Of a DNA stretch of 64,000 bases, positions 1-10,863 are shown piece after piece (the first letter of the stretch is position 1; each line of letters starts with the position of its first letter). Source of the stretch: Lotus japonicus (Eukaryota > Streptophyta > Magnoliopsida > Fabales > Fabaceae); contig NC_080045.1 in the NCBI RefSeq assembly GCF_012489685.1, positions 67,168,722-67,232,721 of the forward strand, given 5' to 3'. Both the position numbers and the translations under genes were made by a program. Below the pieces are notes generated by a model, which saw nothing but the letters and a program-made list of their open reading frames with translations, was not told where the DNA came from and searched no databases.

Positions 1-295
1 CAATTTGCATTTATCTTGAGACGCAATTGGACCTCTCAATTTAACAGCAGCTTTACCTTTTCCAAAATATTTATTTAAAATCTGTTGGAAATTGTCTATC
101 AATGAAACATAAAAAAACATGGTTAACTATAAAATATTAACAGAACGTATCGATCAATTGGATAAATGAAAGTATATAAGTAGTACCTATGTCTGATGGT
201 TTGTTAAAGGAAGACAGAGTCCATAGACGTAATATCCTTGCAGCGAAGGAACTTGTTGCTTTTGAAAGACAAACATCTGATATGAGATCTGTCAT
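1..295 (-). CDS. 5' part of an unresolved two-exon gene (edge-truncated)
   Basis: An ATG at 295 opens a frame (295-187) followed by a GT donor. A second exon can be joined in frame after an AG acceptor near 94 and runs open off the window edge. The first exon reads MTDLISDVCLSKATSSF followed by AARILRLWTLSSFNKP, which loosely resembles the first OB-fold of plant RPA1-like (DUF223) proteins, where an 'ARVVRLW' motif is common. The second exon (FQQILNKYFGKGKAAVKLRG) does not look like that family, so the assignment is weak. It could also be a transposon-borne copy. Nothing further can be said without the sequence to the left. Confidence 0.25.
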
Positions 296-1015
296 GGACT
301 CATGGTTGAGAGGAAGGAGGGGGAAGTAGAGAGAGTTGTGTGAGAATTTTTGAGATAGGGAACGTGAAATCTGAAATGTGTGATAATGGTTTTTTTATAA
401 TGAAATTTTTATTTTTAAATTATTTTAAATTTTGTATTTTAAATTTGCCTTTTTTTTATGAGTTAAAGATGAATGAATATAAGACCAGGTGCATTGTTAA
501 CCTCAAATACTTCTACTTTGACTAAATCTAAACTAATCCACAAAGATGTTTCACGTTTTTGTTTTTTTGTTTTGTTTTTTATTTTTTTCTTAAAAAAAAT
601 AAGATTTTTTATTCAAAATTCAAAACTTTTGACCACTAAAGTACAGGTTTGTTACGTTTGTTTTTTCTTTTCTTTTATATTTTGAGTTTCAAATAGTATA
701 TAGGTTTATTAGATGAATAATATGAAGCTTGACTATATAATATTTCATGAGTTTTAATAGCTTGACACTTGTCCCTACAATTGTGGAAGCTGTAGATTAT
801 TGACACCTGAACTTTCAATGACTCTCAAACTATATACTATTAGATTTAAAAATAAAATAAAAAGGCTTATTTTGAAATTTAAATTTAAATTTTAAAAATT
901 GAAAATTAGGGTTGAAAACTTGGTCTCCAAGAAAAAACACCTACAAATAGGTGAGGGGGATTGAATTTGTCACTCCACTCATTAGAAATGTCAAGCCACT
1001 TAGATATCTATAGGG
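296..1015. other. AT-rich intergenic region
   Basis: Long T-rich runs around 390-690 and no frame with coding character. Two short overlapping frames here are low-complexity Phe/Leu/Lys and are not supported. No repeat structure is recognised. Confidence 0.6.
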
Positions 1016-1025
1016 CATATAAAAA
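1016..1025 (+). promoter_or_regulatory. TATA-box-like element of the DUF674 gene at 1071
   Basis: CATATAAAAA lies about 46-55 bp before the start codon at 1071, a plausible distance for a plant TATA box with a short leader. Assigned from sequence and position only. Confidence 0.4.
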
Positions 1026-1070
1026 AAAAACTTAAATATCTATAGTAACCCTAGCATAGGTGCTACCACG

Positions 1071-1821
1071 ATGGCCATGAGCATGACACTTCGAATTGAC
1101 CCAAAGAGTGACAAGGTTGTCTTCGCTGAAGCTTCAGGACGTGTTATTGAGTTTCTGTTTGACTTTCTTCGCGTGCCTATTGGATATGTAGTGAGCCTCG
1201 AGAACAAGAAAAATAAAGATGGCATGGTGGGTAGCTTAGGCAAACTCCATCAGGGTATTGAAAATCTGAACAAAAACAACATAGCTACAGGCGACCCAAC
1301 TTTAATCAAGAATCGTTACTTATATCCAAGTGTTCCCTCTGAAATCGCTCGCCATCTTCCCAGTGCTACAGCATATAACAGATCACATTGTCCTAACTGT
1401 AGTCATCAGATCTACTGGAATGGGTCACGGTGTGTGCAAGGCACGGTAACTTACATGGTCATGGACGATTTAGACTTCAAGCCCTTATCAACATCAAACA
1501 TTCAAAAATTACTCAAGGAATTGGGCCTTGACTTTTTTGCCTTGCAAGAAAAGGTCGTTCAATTGGGCGACGCTGAGGTACATACCTACATTCATGCTTA
1601 ACATTTGCATTGTATAAATAATTTCATTGTATAAATTTGTTTTGTTTATATTTTGCTGGTAGGGTATCGAGTTGTTTAAGACTGCTTTGCAATCCAAGAC
1701 GGTTTTGACAAGTGTCTTCATCAACAAGAATATTGATGAAAATATTAAAAAAAGAAAATTAGAGACTGCGCCAGAGGTGAAGCAAGAGCCTCAAGAGAAA
1801 GGAGGCCAAGATGCTAGCTAG
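1071..1821 (+). CDS. DUF674 family protein (copy 1), two exons, 221 aa
   Basis: Exon 1 is 1071-1577 and exon 2 is 1663-1821. The intron starts GT at 1578 and ends TAG at 1662, phase 0. The start is the ATG reading MAMSMTLRIDPKSDKVVFAE. Family hallmarks are visible: the N-terminal block '(K)VVFAEASGRVIEFLFDFLRV', 'GMVGSLGKLHQGIENLN' near residue 50, 'VMDDLDFKPLST', 'ALQEKVVQLGDAE' at the splice junction, and exon 2 'LQSKTVLTSVF'. DUF674 is a plant-specific family of unknown function. This copy is the most divergent here: its middle is shortened and it keeps only a reduced cysteine set (HCPNCSH and a later C) instead of the fuller zinc-ribbon-like pattern of the copies at 54-64 kb. Exon 2 ends in a charged KRK/Glu/Gln-rich tail. 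It is on the opposite strand from the distal cluster. The family call is firm; function is unknown. Confidence 0.88.
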
Positions 1822-2629
1822 GGTTATGGACCAAGACCAAGAGATTTAGAGATCCAAGTGAGAAACTATTATATATCAAATTTTGATTTCCTCTAATTTA
1901 GGGTTATCTTTTTTTACAGCAATTTAGAATTATCTTTATTCTATTTAATCTATTTTAAAATAGGTTTTTTAATTGTCCGAGCAATGATCAATTTGAGATT
2001 GGAATTATATAAGAAATATTGAAATTAAATTAAAATATAATTTTTTTAGTATTCTTAATATGAAATAATTTTCATCTAAATTGTTCATTCCCCATGTGAG
2101 AAACAAATTTCAATTCCAATAGTGGAAATCTAAAGAAACATGTGATATGAAATGGTGATATGCACATTGAGCACAGGAGAAATTACCCAATTATTTTAGT
2201 ATTTCAATTATGATTATTCTTACGTTCAAAAAATTATGGTTATTCTTTTTTAAAGTAGGATGTGTGTGAGAAGTCTTATCTTAAATCAATGTGATTTCCT
2301 TCAATGTTTCACGTTATTGCCCAAAATTGCAGATAAGATAGGAGAAAATTTCTTATCAAAGGAAATTTGTGTTCATAATAATGTATAATTCTCTGATGAT
2401 TGGATATATGATCAGATATATTTCCACCAAAAACAACCATATTTAACCATAAAAGATAGCAGTAGAAGTGTGCCTAATAATTGCTTTGTTTTCAACCAAA
2501 AACAACCATACTTCACCATTAAAGATAGCCAATCCGTTTTCTAAAAGAAAAAGATAGCTAATCCAAGTAAGTTTTCTCCCTTCTTCCTAGAAAAGTAGTG
2601 ACAAATAAAAGATTACCTTATTTTAATTT
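1822..2629. other. Intergenic, 3' flank of DUF674 copy 1
   Basis: AT-rich sequence with no supported gene. A local imperfect repeat of an 'AACCATA..TAAAGATAGC' motif occurs around 2445-2530. Nothing else recognised. Confidence 0.5.
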
Positions 2630-3060
2630 CACGGAGGGACTTCAGCTTGCTAATAACATAAAGACTGTAATTTGCTTTCTTCGTAATATTGTTGTCTAGC
2701 AGACTAAGGAACTGCAACTTTAATTTGGAAGGGATGCTAAAGGATCTATTTCAACTAGGTTTACAATTCTGTTGTTTGTGAGAACAACAAGCATGTGTAA
2801 ATTTGGTAAAAGCTCTGCAATACAAATGAAATAGTAAGCTAGGGTAACACATTGTATTGCTTTAATTAAACTGGAAGCAAAACGGTAGTCACAGATGTAA
2901 CAGAGAAATGATGAGATTAACGAGATTAGATCAACTTCAAAGTTCAAACTCTACCTCCAATGTTGGGATTAATTCTCGTAATTTTATTGTTATTTATGAG
3001 TAGTGTACCCAGCCGTTTATGATATGGTATGTTTTCCGGTTTCTTCAAAAGGATTCAGTG
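2630..3060 (-). pseudogene. U2 snRNP A' (U2A') gene fragment, copy 1
   Basis: Read on the minus strand, two exon pieces of the leucine-rich-repeat spliceosome protein U2A' can be followed. The upstream piece (about 3030-2955) includes 'RLGTLLINNNKITRINPNIG'. It is followed by an intron with GT donor and TTGCAG acceptor (about 2954-2834). The next exon reads 'LLPNLHMLV', 'TNNRIVNLVEIDPLASLP' and, after a frameshift near 2728, 'LDNNITKKANYSLYVISKLK'. The splice junction restores the expected glutamate after NIG. An extra base group after HMLV and the frameshift break the frame, and neither end of the gene is present. The retained intron means a DNA-level copy, not a processed cDNA. A second fragment lies at 10596-10863 in the same orientation. 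Confidence 0.8.
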
Positions 3061-3437
3061 AGCATCTTCCACTAAAATGAGAAACTTAGCCGTACAGTGT
3101 TAAGGATATAGTGGTTGAAGGGTACACACATAATACACCTAGTCAGAAATCTGGTCAGTTCAATATGGAACTCAAGGATATTTTGCTAGTTGAAGTATGC
3201 CACGCATTTGAAGGTAAGGATTCTCTAACAGTTTTAGTTTTTCATTGTTGCTCTGTGTAGTGCAAATACAAAGTATAATTATTTACGTGAAAAATTAAAA
3301 ATTAATCATAAAAATGCTAAATTATTAAGTAAACAAATGTATAAAAATTTAGAGTATGATAGTTTTTATTTAAAGACACCATGCAAAGAGGCGCATGAAG
3401 TAAAAGTCCTAGAAAACTTCGTTTAAGGATAGAACTG

Positions 3438-3440
<3 letters not shown>

Positions 3441-3490
<50 letters not shown>
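3441..3490. repeat. (AT)n microsatellite
   Basis: About 25 uninterrupted AT dinucleotides. It directly precedes the target duplication of the SINE at 3509. Confidence 0.9.
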
Positions 3491-3493
<3 letters not shown>

Positions 3494-3508
3494 AATATCA
3501 TACTCGTT

Positions 3509-3625
3509 ACTTTTGCGAATAGAAAAAACTTCTTGGTCAGTCTCCTACCGCTTAGTGCGCTGACCATGGGGTAAGAGATTAGTCTCACGGTTGTCGGCTT
3601 TGAGAATACTTTGGTCAAGACAAAA
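3509..3625 (+). mobile_element. Short SINE-like retroposon with 16-bp target duplication
   Basis: A 117-bp segment is bracketed by perfect direct repeats AAATATCATACTCGTT at 3493-3508 and 3626-3641. The segment ends in an A-run just before the second repeat. That combination (long exact target duplication, A-rich 3' end, short non-coding body) is the signature of a SINE inserted in the plus orientation. No known plant SINE consensus was recognised in the body, so the family is unassigned. Confidence 0.7.
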
Positions 3626-3769
3626 AAATATCATACTCGTTTAAATGATTATAAATGTTAATATAAGATTTATTCCTAGGAGAGAGGGAATTCAAAGAAA
3701 ATCACTATAAAAAAAAGTATTGTCGGGCTTTGACAATAAGATTATGAAGCATGTATCTTCTCCGCCATC

Positions 3770-3868
3770 GTCCGTTCCTCCACAGCGGTGCTTTTTTCTT
3801 CTTCTTCTTCTTCGCCATCGTCTGTTCCTCCACGGCATCACTTCTTCGCCATCGTTCATTCCTCCACA
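3770..3868 (+). repeat. Imperfect tandem repeats plus CTT microsatellite
   Basis: Three diverged copies of a unit like CGCCATCGTCCGTTCCTCCAC, the first two separated by a (CTT)n run near 3800-3812. The short frames crossing it are a by-product of the repeat. Confidence 0.6.
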
Positions 3869-4009
3869 AATGTGCTTCTTGCTATGCAGTTAAATGCTCT
3901 ATGGACATTTTGATTCAATTAAAGTGTGCTTGATGAGCTTCGTTACGAGCTAATTCAAAGAAGCCTAGACGACGAAGTTGTTCGTCTTGCAAATCTAAAA
4001 TACTCTATT

Positions 4010-4339
4010 GCTCTGTTTGTCTTCCTTTTAGGAATGAAAATCGAGAAAACCATCTTTCTGAGAGCACGACCTCCTCCAGCATGACGCCATTAAACATGAC
4101 TATCGCCTTACGAGCATCTCTTGCATGAACAAACCTGACAAAGCTAAAGCGGCTCCTCCTTCCCGTCCTCCGCTTCCTCTGCAAGATGACTCCCCATAAT
4201 GAGCCTGCGACAGCAAATTAAATAATTTTCTAAACTCCACATATATGGTTGTATCACAAACACCGTCAATAAAAAGAGTTGAATCACGACCACCACCATA
4301 TGACCTTGGCCGTCGGTTTCCGACACCACCCACTGCCAT
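4010..4339 (-). pseudogene. Relic of an RRM-domain protein gene
   Basis: The minus strand starts at an ATG at 4339 with MAVGGVGNRRPRSYGGG and then 'TLFIDGVCDTTIYVEFRKLF', matching the beta1-alpha1 part (RNP2-like) of an RNA recognition motif. In another frame it continues 'GSLWGVILQRKRRTGRRSR' and 'FSFVRFVHARDARKAI', then 'VMFNGVMLEEVVLSERW', which fits the RNP1-to-beta4 part (FVRF). At least one frameshift between about 4240 and 4200 breaks the domain, and the rest of the gene is missing. Similar RRM proteins with an FVDNL/FVRF pattern are frequent in plant genomes, some linked to LINE-type elements. The RRM identity is fairly sure; the parent gene is not. Confidence 0.6.
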
Positions 4340-4547
4340 GCTAGAAAATAATAATATTTATAAATTAAAAAATTGACTTGAATGTTGCATCAATGAAAAA
4401 TATTAAAATTAAAATTAATCTATAACAAAATATTTATTTATAAATAATTTTGATACTCATAAGAATTAGATTGTTCTAGAGTCAGAGAAAAGTGAGTGAC
4501 AGAAGTGAGAAGTGGAGAAGACCAACAGACTCAGAAGAGAAGAAAAA

Positions 4548-4580
4548 ACACACACACACACACACAAAACACACACACAC
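4548..4580 (+). repeat. (CA)n microsatellite in the 5' leader of the helicase gene
   Basis: Two CA runs separated by AAA, ending about 20 bp before the start codon at 4602; probably transcribed as 5' UTR. Confidence 0.75.
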
Positions 4581-4601
4581 TTCACCAATTAGGGTTTCGT
4601 C

Positions 4602-7600
4602 ATGAGGAAAACCACTCACCCCGATTTCAACCGTCAACCACCGCACTTCCGGTGGAAGCCCGGATTCCACCGCCTCGACCGTCCTCCGGAGCGTCTCCGC
4701 GCTCCCAATTTCGTCGTCGATCTCTGCTTCCTGCGCCTCCGCCACGGCCTCCGCCGTGACGACGTCGACTCTCTCATCACCCGCTGCATTCCCAGGCCGG
4801 AGAATTTCACCTTCTACCCCTGCGACCGTGTCGCTGCCTCCCTCAATTTCCAGCAGTGGACGGACGCACGTGACGCCGTCGTCTGCCTATGGGAGTCGCG
4901 CCTCTCTGGCGCCCATGATTTCACGCCGGAACTCTCCTCCAATGTCCTACTACCCTCCGACAGGGTCGAGCTCGAAGCTCGCCTCCGATCCCTCTTCGCC
5001 AGCCACGTGAGGGGGTTGATGGATGGCAAGGAGGTGAAGCGATGGGTGGAGGAGAGGGACAAGTTGTCCAAAGAGATTGCTCACGTCGCAAAGTCGCTGC
5101 GTACCCCGTTGCCAATTGGCGTGCTCGAACAGCAGCGACACAAGAGGAATGGGCTTGAGGTTGAGAAGGATTTGGTTGAAAGGAGAATTAAGGAGTTCCA
5201 GTGCGCAATGCGGTGCATATTGCAGTATCTGGAGGAGGAGGAGGAAGGTGAAGAAGATTTTGTCCCTATATTCAGGTTTGATGGAAGTAGTTTGGACTGG
5301 AAGCACATTCAAAGCCTCATCATCAGGGAACGTCGCAGGCTCGAAGAAGGATTGCCCATTTATGCATACCGGAGGGATATTCTTCGCGAAATACATCATC
5401 AACAGGTGATCGAATTTTGGACTTTAATTTCAATTTAATAAATTTCCAAACTATAATGTATGCTTCTTTTAAGTTGGTTTAATTTCAATTTAATAAATTT
5501 CCAAACTATAATGTATGTTTATTTGAAGTTGGTTTAATGTTTCTAGTGCATATACAGATAATGGTATTGATTGGAGAGACCGGTTCGGGCAAGAGTACAC
5601 AGTTGGTGCAGTTTCTTGCTGATTCGGGCATTGGTGCTGATGAGTGCATTGTGTGCACCCAGCCTCGCAAGATTGCTGCCAAATCATTGACCCAAAGGGT
5701 CCAGGAAGAAAGCAGCGGGTGTTATGGTGGTGACAACGCAATCAAGTGTTATTCCATGTTTTCATCCTCGCACGAGTTTGATTCCAAGATAACATTCATG
5801 ACAGATCACTGTTTATTGCAGCACTACATGAGTGATAAGAATTTGTTTGGGGTCTCGTGTATCGTAATTGATGAGGCTCATGAAAGGAGCTTAAATACTG
5901 ATCTACTGTTGTCGCTAATAAAGAATTTACTTTGTAGGAGGGTTGAAATGCGGCTTATCATTATGTCTGCTACAGCTGATGCCAAGCAGCTATCTGATTA
6001 CTTTTATGGTTGTGGAATTTTTGGTGTCCGTGGGAGAAAATTTCCTGTGGAGGTGAGATATGCTCCTTCTGATGCAGGGTATTCTTCTTCTGCTGTTGTG
6101 GCCTCATATGTTTACGATGTCGTCAGAATGGCAACTGAGATTCACAAAAGAGAGAAAGAGGGAACTATTCTTGCCTTTTTGACCTCACAGGCAGAAGTGG
6201 AATGGGCCTGTGAAAAATTTACAGCTCTCTCTGCTGTTGCTTTGCCCTTACATGGGAAACTTTCATCTGAGGAGCAATTTCATGTTTTCCAGAGCTTCCC
6301 TGGAAAAAGAAAAGTGATATTTTCAACAAATCTTGCAGAGACGTCCCTTACAATTCCTGGTGTTAAGTATGTAATAGATTCTGGGTTGGTAAAAGACAGT
6401 CGATTCGATCCTAACAGTGGCATGAATGTACTTAAGGTTAGCTGGATCACCAAGAGCTCTGCTGATCAGCGGGCTGGTCGTGCTGGGAGGACTGAGCCTG
6501 GTAAGTGTTATAGGCTGTATTCAGAAGCTGACTATCAGTCTATGGAACTAAATCAAGAACCGGAGATTCGAAGAGTTCATCTCGGTGTAGCAGTTTTGAG
6601 AATCCTTGCTTTAGGAGTTAATAATGTGCAGGATTTTGATTTTGTGGATGCTCCAAGTCCTAGTTCTATTGAGATGGCGATCAGGAATCTAATTCAATTA
6701 GGAGTGATTAAACTGAACAATAATTTTCATGAATTAACTGATGAAGGTAGATGCTTGGTAAAAATGGGGATCGAACCAAGACTTGGTAAACTTATTCTTG
6801 GCTGTTCCGGACATTGTTTGCGTAGAGAAGGCATTGCCCTTGCTGCTATGATGACCAATGCCAGTAGCATATTTTGCAGAGTTGGTAATGAAGGTGATAA
6901 ACAGAGATCTGATTGCCACAAAGTGCAATTTTGCCATCGTGATGGTGACCTCTTTACTCTTCTGTCTGTGTACATGGAATGGGAAGCTTTGCCTACAGAG
7001 AGGAAGAATAAATGGTGTTGGGAAAACAGCATCAATGCCAAATCTATGAGGAGATGCCATGACACATATTTGGAGTTAGTATCTTGTCTTGAGCGTGAAC
7101 TTAGCTTTTTCACTCCATCTTACTGGCGATGGGACCCTTATAAACCCTCTTTTCATGATACGAATATGAAAAAGGTTATACTCTCCTCACTTGCTGAGAA
7201 TGTGGCCACGTACTCTGGATGCAATCAACTTGGTTATGAAGTCGCACAAACGGGGAGATGTGTCCAACTACATCCGTCTTGTTCCTTGCTTGTATTTGCT
7301 GAGAGACCTGGTTGGGTGGTTTTTGGCGAGCTTCTTTCAGTTTCTAATGAATATTTGGTCTGTGTAAGTGCTTTTGACTTTCAATCGTTGCATGACCTTT
7401 GCCCTCGTCCCTTGTTTGATGTATCCAAGATGGAAGAACGGAAGTTGCAAATGAAGACATTGACTGGTTTTGGCACTATTCTTCTCAGGAGATTTTGTGG
7501 GAAAGCCAACAGTAATTTGCTTGGTCTTGTTTCACGGATAAGGAAAGCTTGTATGGATGAACGTATCTTCATTCAAGTGAATGTTGACCAGCATGATGCC

Positions 7601-10219
7601 CAGTTATATGCCACTTCACATGATATGAATACAGCCCTTAGGTTGGTTGATGATGTTTTAGAATGTGAGAAAAAGTGGCTACGTGCTGAATGTATGGAAA
7701 AATGCTTGTATCATGGGTCTGGTTTCTCACCACCTGTAGCTTTATTCGGGTCTGGTGCTGAGATAAAGCATTTGGAACTTGACAAACGTTCCTTGAGTGT
7801 TGACGTGTATCACCCAAACGTAAGTGCAATTGACGACAAAGAGCTCTTGATGTTTTTTGAGAAGAATACCTCATGTTGTATCTGTTCTGTGCACAAGTTC
7901 ACAGGCATGGCAAAGGATGTTGAGGATGGCGAAAAGTGGGGCAGGATAACATTTCTGTCCCCTGATGCTGCCAAAAGAGCTGCTGAGTTGGATGGAGAGG
8001 AGTTCTCTGGCTCGTCCTTGAAAATTGTTACTTCACAATCTGCTACTGGAGGGAGTAAACCATTTTCATTTCCTGCCGTAAAAGCAAAAATTTACTGGCC
8101 TCGTAGGCTTAGCAAAGGAGTTGCCATAGTTAAATGTGATATACAGGATGTCAGATTCATCATTACAGAGTTTTATAACCTTGCTATTGGAGGAAGGTAT
8201 GTTCGATGTCAAATTAGCAACAAGTATGCGGACAGTGTTGTGATAAGTGGGTTTGCCAAAGAGCTTTCAGAAGGTGAAGTTTTTGATGTAATAAGAACTG
8301 CTACAAGTAGAAGGATTTTGGATTTTTTCTTGGTGAGAGGAGAGGCAGTTGGAAATCCACCATGCAGTGCTTGTGAAGAGGCACTTCTTAAAGCAATTTC
8401 CCCCTTAATGCCCAAAAGGAACCCCCACATTGGCTCTTGTCGAGTTCAGGTGTTTCCACCTGAGCAGAAGGATGCTTTCATGAGAGCTTTAATCACTTTC
8501 GATGGAAGATTACATTTAGAGGCCGCAAAAGCTTTGGAGACAATTGAAGGAACGGTGTTGCCCGGATTTCTTTCATGGCAGAAGATAAACTGCCAGCAGT
8601 TGTTCAATAGCTCCTTGACATTTCCTCATCCAGTGTATCGCGTGATTAAGGAACAACTGGACAAAGTACTTGCAAGCTTCAACAATCTAAAGGGTACTTT
8701 ATTGTTTTGCTCCTTTTCCTTTGCAGATGGTTGTGATTCATTTTTTGATGCCCTTTTTAAAAGGCTAAGATGCATTTACTTACATTATACATGGCTGAAA
8801 CCTAATGTTTTTAAACAAATTGTTGCTTTTTCCGTACCCTGTTTTTTAATTCACGACACTATGTAGATGAGTTTCATAAAATTTCGAATTGATCAATGGT
8901 TATTATTTGGAAGCTTTCTCAAGCTATGAGACACCTTAATTTCTTTATTTTCTTCCAAGTTTTTCATTTTCAATTTAATTACTGACAATCATTCGTCTTC
9001 TTAAGGTCTTGAGTGGAACCTAGACAAGATTGCTAATGGTTGCCACCGAGTGAGGATAACAGCCAATGCCACAAAGACAGTTGCAGAAGTTAGGAGACCT
9101 CTGGAAGAACTTTCCAGAGGGAAAACAATAGAGCACAACAGCCTCAACCCTGCAGTTCTAGAGCTCATGTGTTCCAGAGACGGCTTCAGTCTTAGAAGCT
9201 CAATACAACAAGAGACAGGAACTTACATTCTTTTTGACAGGCACAACCAGAATTTACGGATTTTTGGTTCTCCGGATAAGATTGATTGGGCTCAGCAGAA
9301 GCTGATTCAATCCCTACTCTCTCTCCACGAAGGAAGGCAGTTGGTAATCCATCTGAGAGGGAGGGATCTACCTCCGGACTTAATGAAGCAAGTGGTTAAG
9401 AATTTTGGGCCAGATCTCCATGGACTAAAGCAGAAGGTACCTGGGGTAGATCTTAACCTCAACACTCGCAGCCAACAAATATTTCTTCATGGTAACAAGG
9501 AGTTGAAACCAAGAGTAGAGGAAGCAATTCTTGAGATTGCACGTTCAAGTAATGATTTGGTTAAGAGACATGACACCGGACCTAGCTGCCCAATTTGCTT
9601 ATGTGAAGTTGAGGATGGATACCAACTTGAAGGCTGTGGTCATTTGTTCTGCCGTTTGTGTCTTGTGGAGCAATGTGAATCAGCTATAAAAAACCAAGGA
9701 ATTTTCCCAATATGTTGTTCTCAGGAGGGCTGTGGAGATCCTATTCTGCTTACAGATTTGAGATCTTTCTTATTAAATGATAAGCTGGAGGAACTTTTCA
9801 GGGCTTCTTTGGGTGCTTTTGTGGTCGCGAGTGGGGGAACTTACCGGTTCTGCCCCTCTCCTGACTGCCCCTCAATTTATCGAGTTGTGGATCCGGACAC
9901 CGGTGGTGAGCCCTTTGTTTGTGGGGCGTGTTATTCAGAGACTTGTACCAGGTGCCATGTAGAGTATCATCCATACCTTTCATGCGAGAGATATAAAGAA
10001 TTCAAGGAAGATCCGGACTTATCTCTGAAGGAGTGGTGCAAAGGGAAAGAACAAGTTAAGAGCTGTTCGGCCTGTGGGTATGTAATTGAGAAGGTAGATG
10101 GCTGCAATCACGTTGAGTGCAAGTGTGGAAAGCATGTCTGCTGGGTTTGCTTGGAGATCTTTTTGAGCAGTGATGAATGTTATAACCATTTAAGAACTAT
10201 ACACTTGGCCATCATCTAG
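4602..10219 (+). CDS. DEAH12: DEAH-box RNA helicase fused to RING-IBR-RING E3 ligase (DEAH11/12 type), 1,717 aa
   Basis: Three exons join in frame: 4602-5405, 5558-8693, 9006-10219. Visible in order: a basic/proline-rich N-terminus with an early Arg/Glu-rich helical part; Walker A GETGSGKST (about 274-282); DEAH at 373-376; MSAT; TNLAETSLTIPG; motif VI QRAGRAGR (572-579); HA2/OB region; a KH/RRM-like central part. The C-terminus is an RBR: RING1 from CPIC at about 1508, an IBR around 1595-1640 (FCPSPDCPS..CGAC), and RING2 CSACGYVIEKVDGCNHVEC, whose Cys about 1680 aligns with the catalytic cysteine of RBR ligases. Arabidopsis has two proteins of this build (DEAH11, DEAH12, about 1,775 aa), annotated as chloroplastic though the N-terminus is not a convincing transit peptide. 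No stop or frameshift was seen. Exon 3 has no ATG of its own but continues exon 2 (codon split G|GT). Substrates of such plant fusions are not established. Confidence 0.93.
5423..5532 (+). repeat. Tandem duplication of 55 bp inside intron 1 of the helicase gene
   Basis: Two near-identical 55-bp units (5423-5477 and 5478-5532) begin TTTAATTTCAATTTAATAAA and end AAGTTGG. The intron is only 152 bp, so the duplication makes up most of it. Confidence 0.9.
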
Positions 10220-10595
10220 ATTGCCATTTGTGTACTAATTTAGAAATTAAGTGTAGTATAGTGGTGTGCATATTATATAGATAGGCCTCAGAAGATGTGC
10301 AGCTTATTCATAATTTAATGTACATATAATAGCTCTCGTGGATTATCCAGTTGTGCACGAGGTTATCCTATATAAGTCTCTGTAAATTGTGTCGTAAAAA
10401 CTTGGTTGTGTTTTCTGGGCAATCATATTAAGTTTATGACTAATACTCGTTTGGCACAAAGGAATATATGTATGGTTGGTTACAAATTACATTAGAGTAT
10501 AAATTTAAAGCAAAAATTTGTATATGCAGATTTTGTTTCATGTATCAACTCAACCCAAATTGTAGCAGTGCTATTCAAAACTTGTATCTGCAAGC
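10220..10595. other. 3' flank of the helicase gene
   Basis: Probable 3' UTR and flank; AT-rich, no supported coding frame. Confidence 0.5.
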
Positions 10596-10863
10596 AAGGG
10601 ACTTCAGCTTGCAGACTAAGGAACTGCAGCTTTGGAAGGATGCTAAAGAATCTATTTCAACTAGGTTTACAATTCTGTTGTTTGTGTGAACAAGCGTGTG
10701 TAAATTTGGTAAAAACTCTGCAATACAAATGAAAAATAGTAAGCTTGGGTAACACATTGTATTGCTTTAAACTGGAAACAAAGAGAAATGACGAGATTAG
10801 ATCCACTTCAAAGTTCAAACTCTACCTCCAATGTTCGGATTAATTCTCGTAATTCTATTGTTT
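10596..10863 (-). pseudogene. U2 snRNP A' (U2A') gene fragment, copy 2
   Basis: Same orientation and same part of the gene as the fragment at 2630-3060. The minus strand gives 'NNRITRINPNIG', a donor GTAGAG, a short intron, then 'EFLPNLHTLV', 'TNNRIVNLVEIDSLAS' and, after a frameshift, 'KLQFLSL'. Relative to copy 1 it has lost the stretch coding for the DNNITKKANYSLYVIS part, joining LSL directly to the KLKSL part. It breaks off upstream right at NN, where copy 1 continues. The intron and flanks are clearly homologous to copy 1, so both come from one duplicated genomic segment. Confidence 0.78.
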
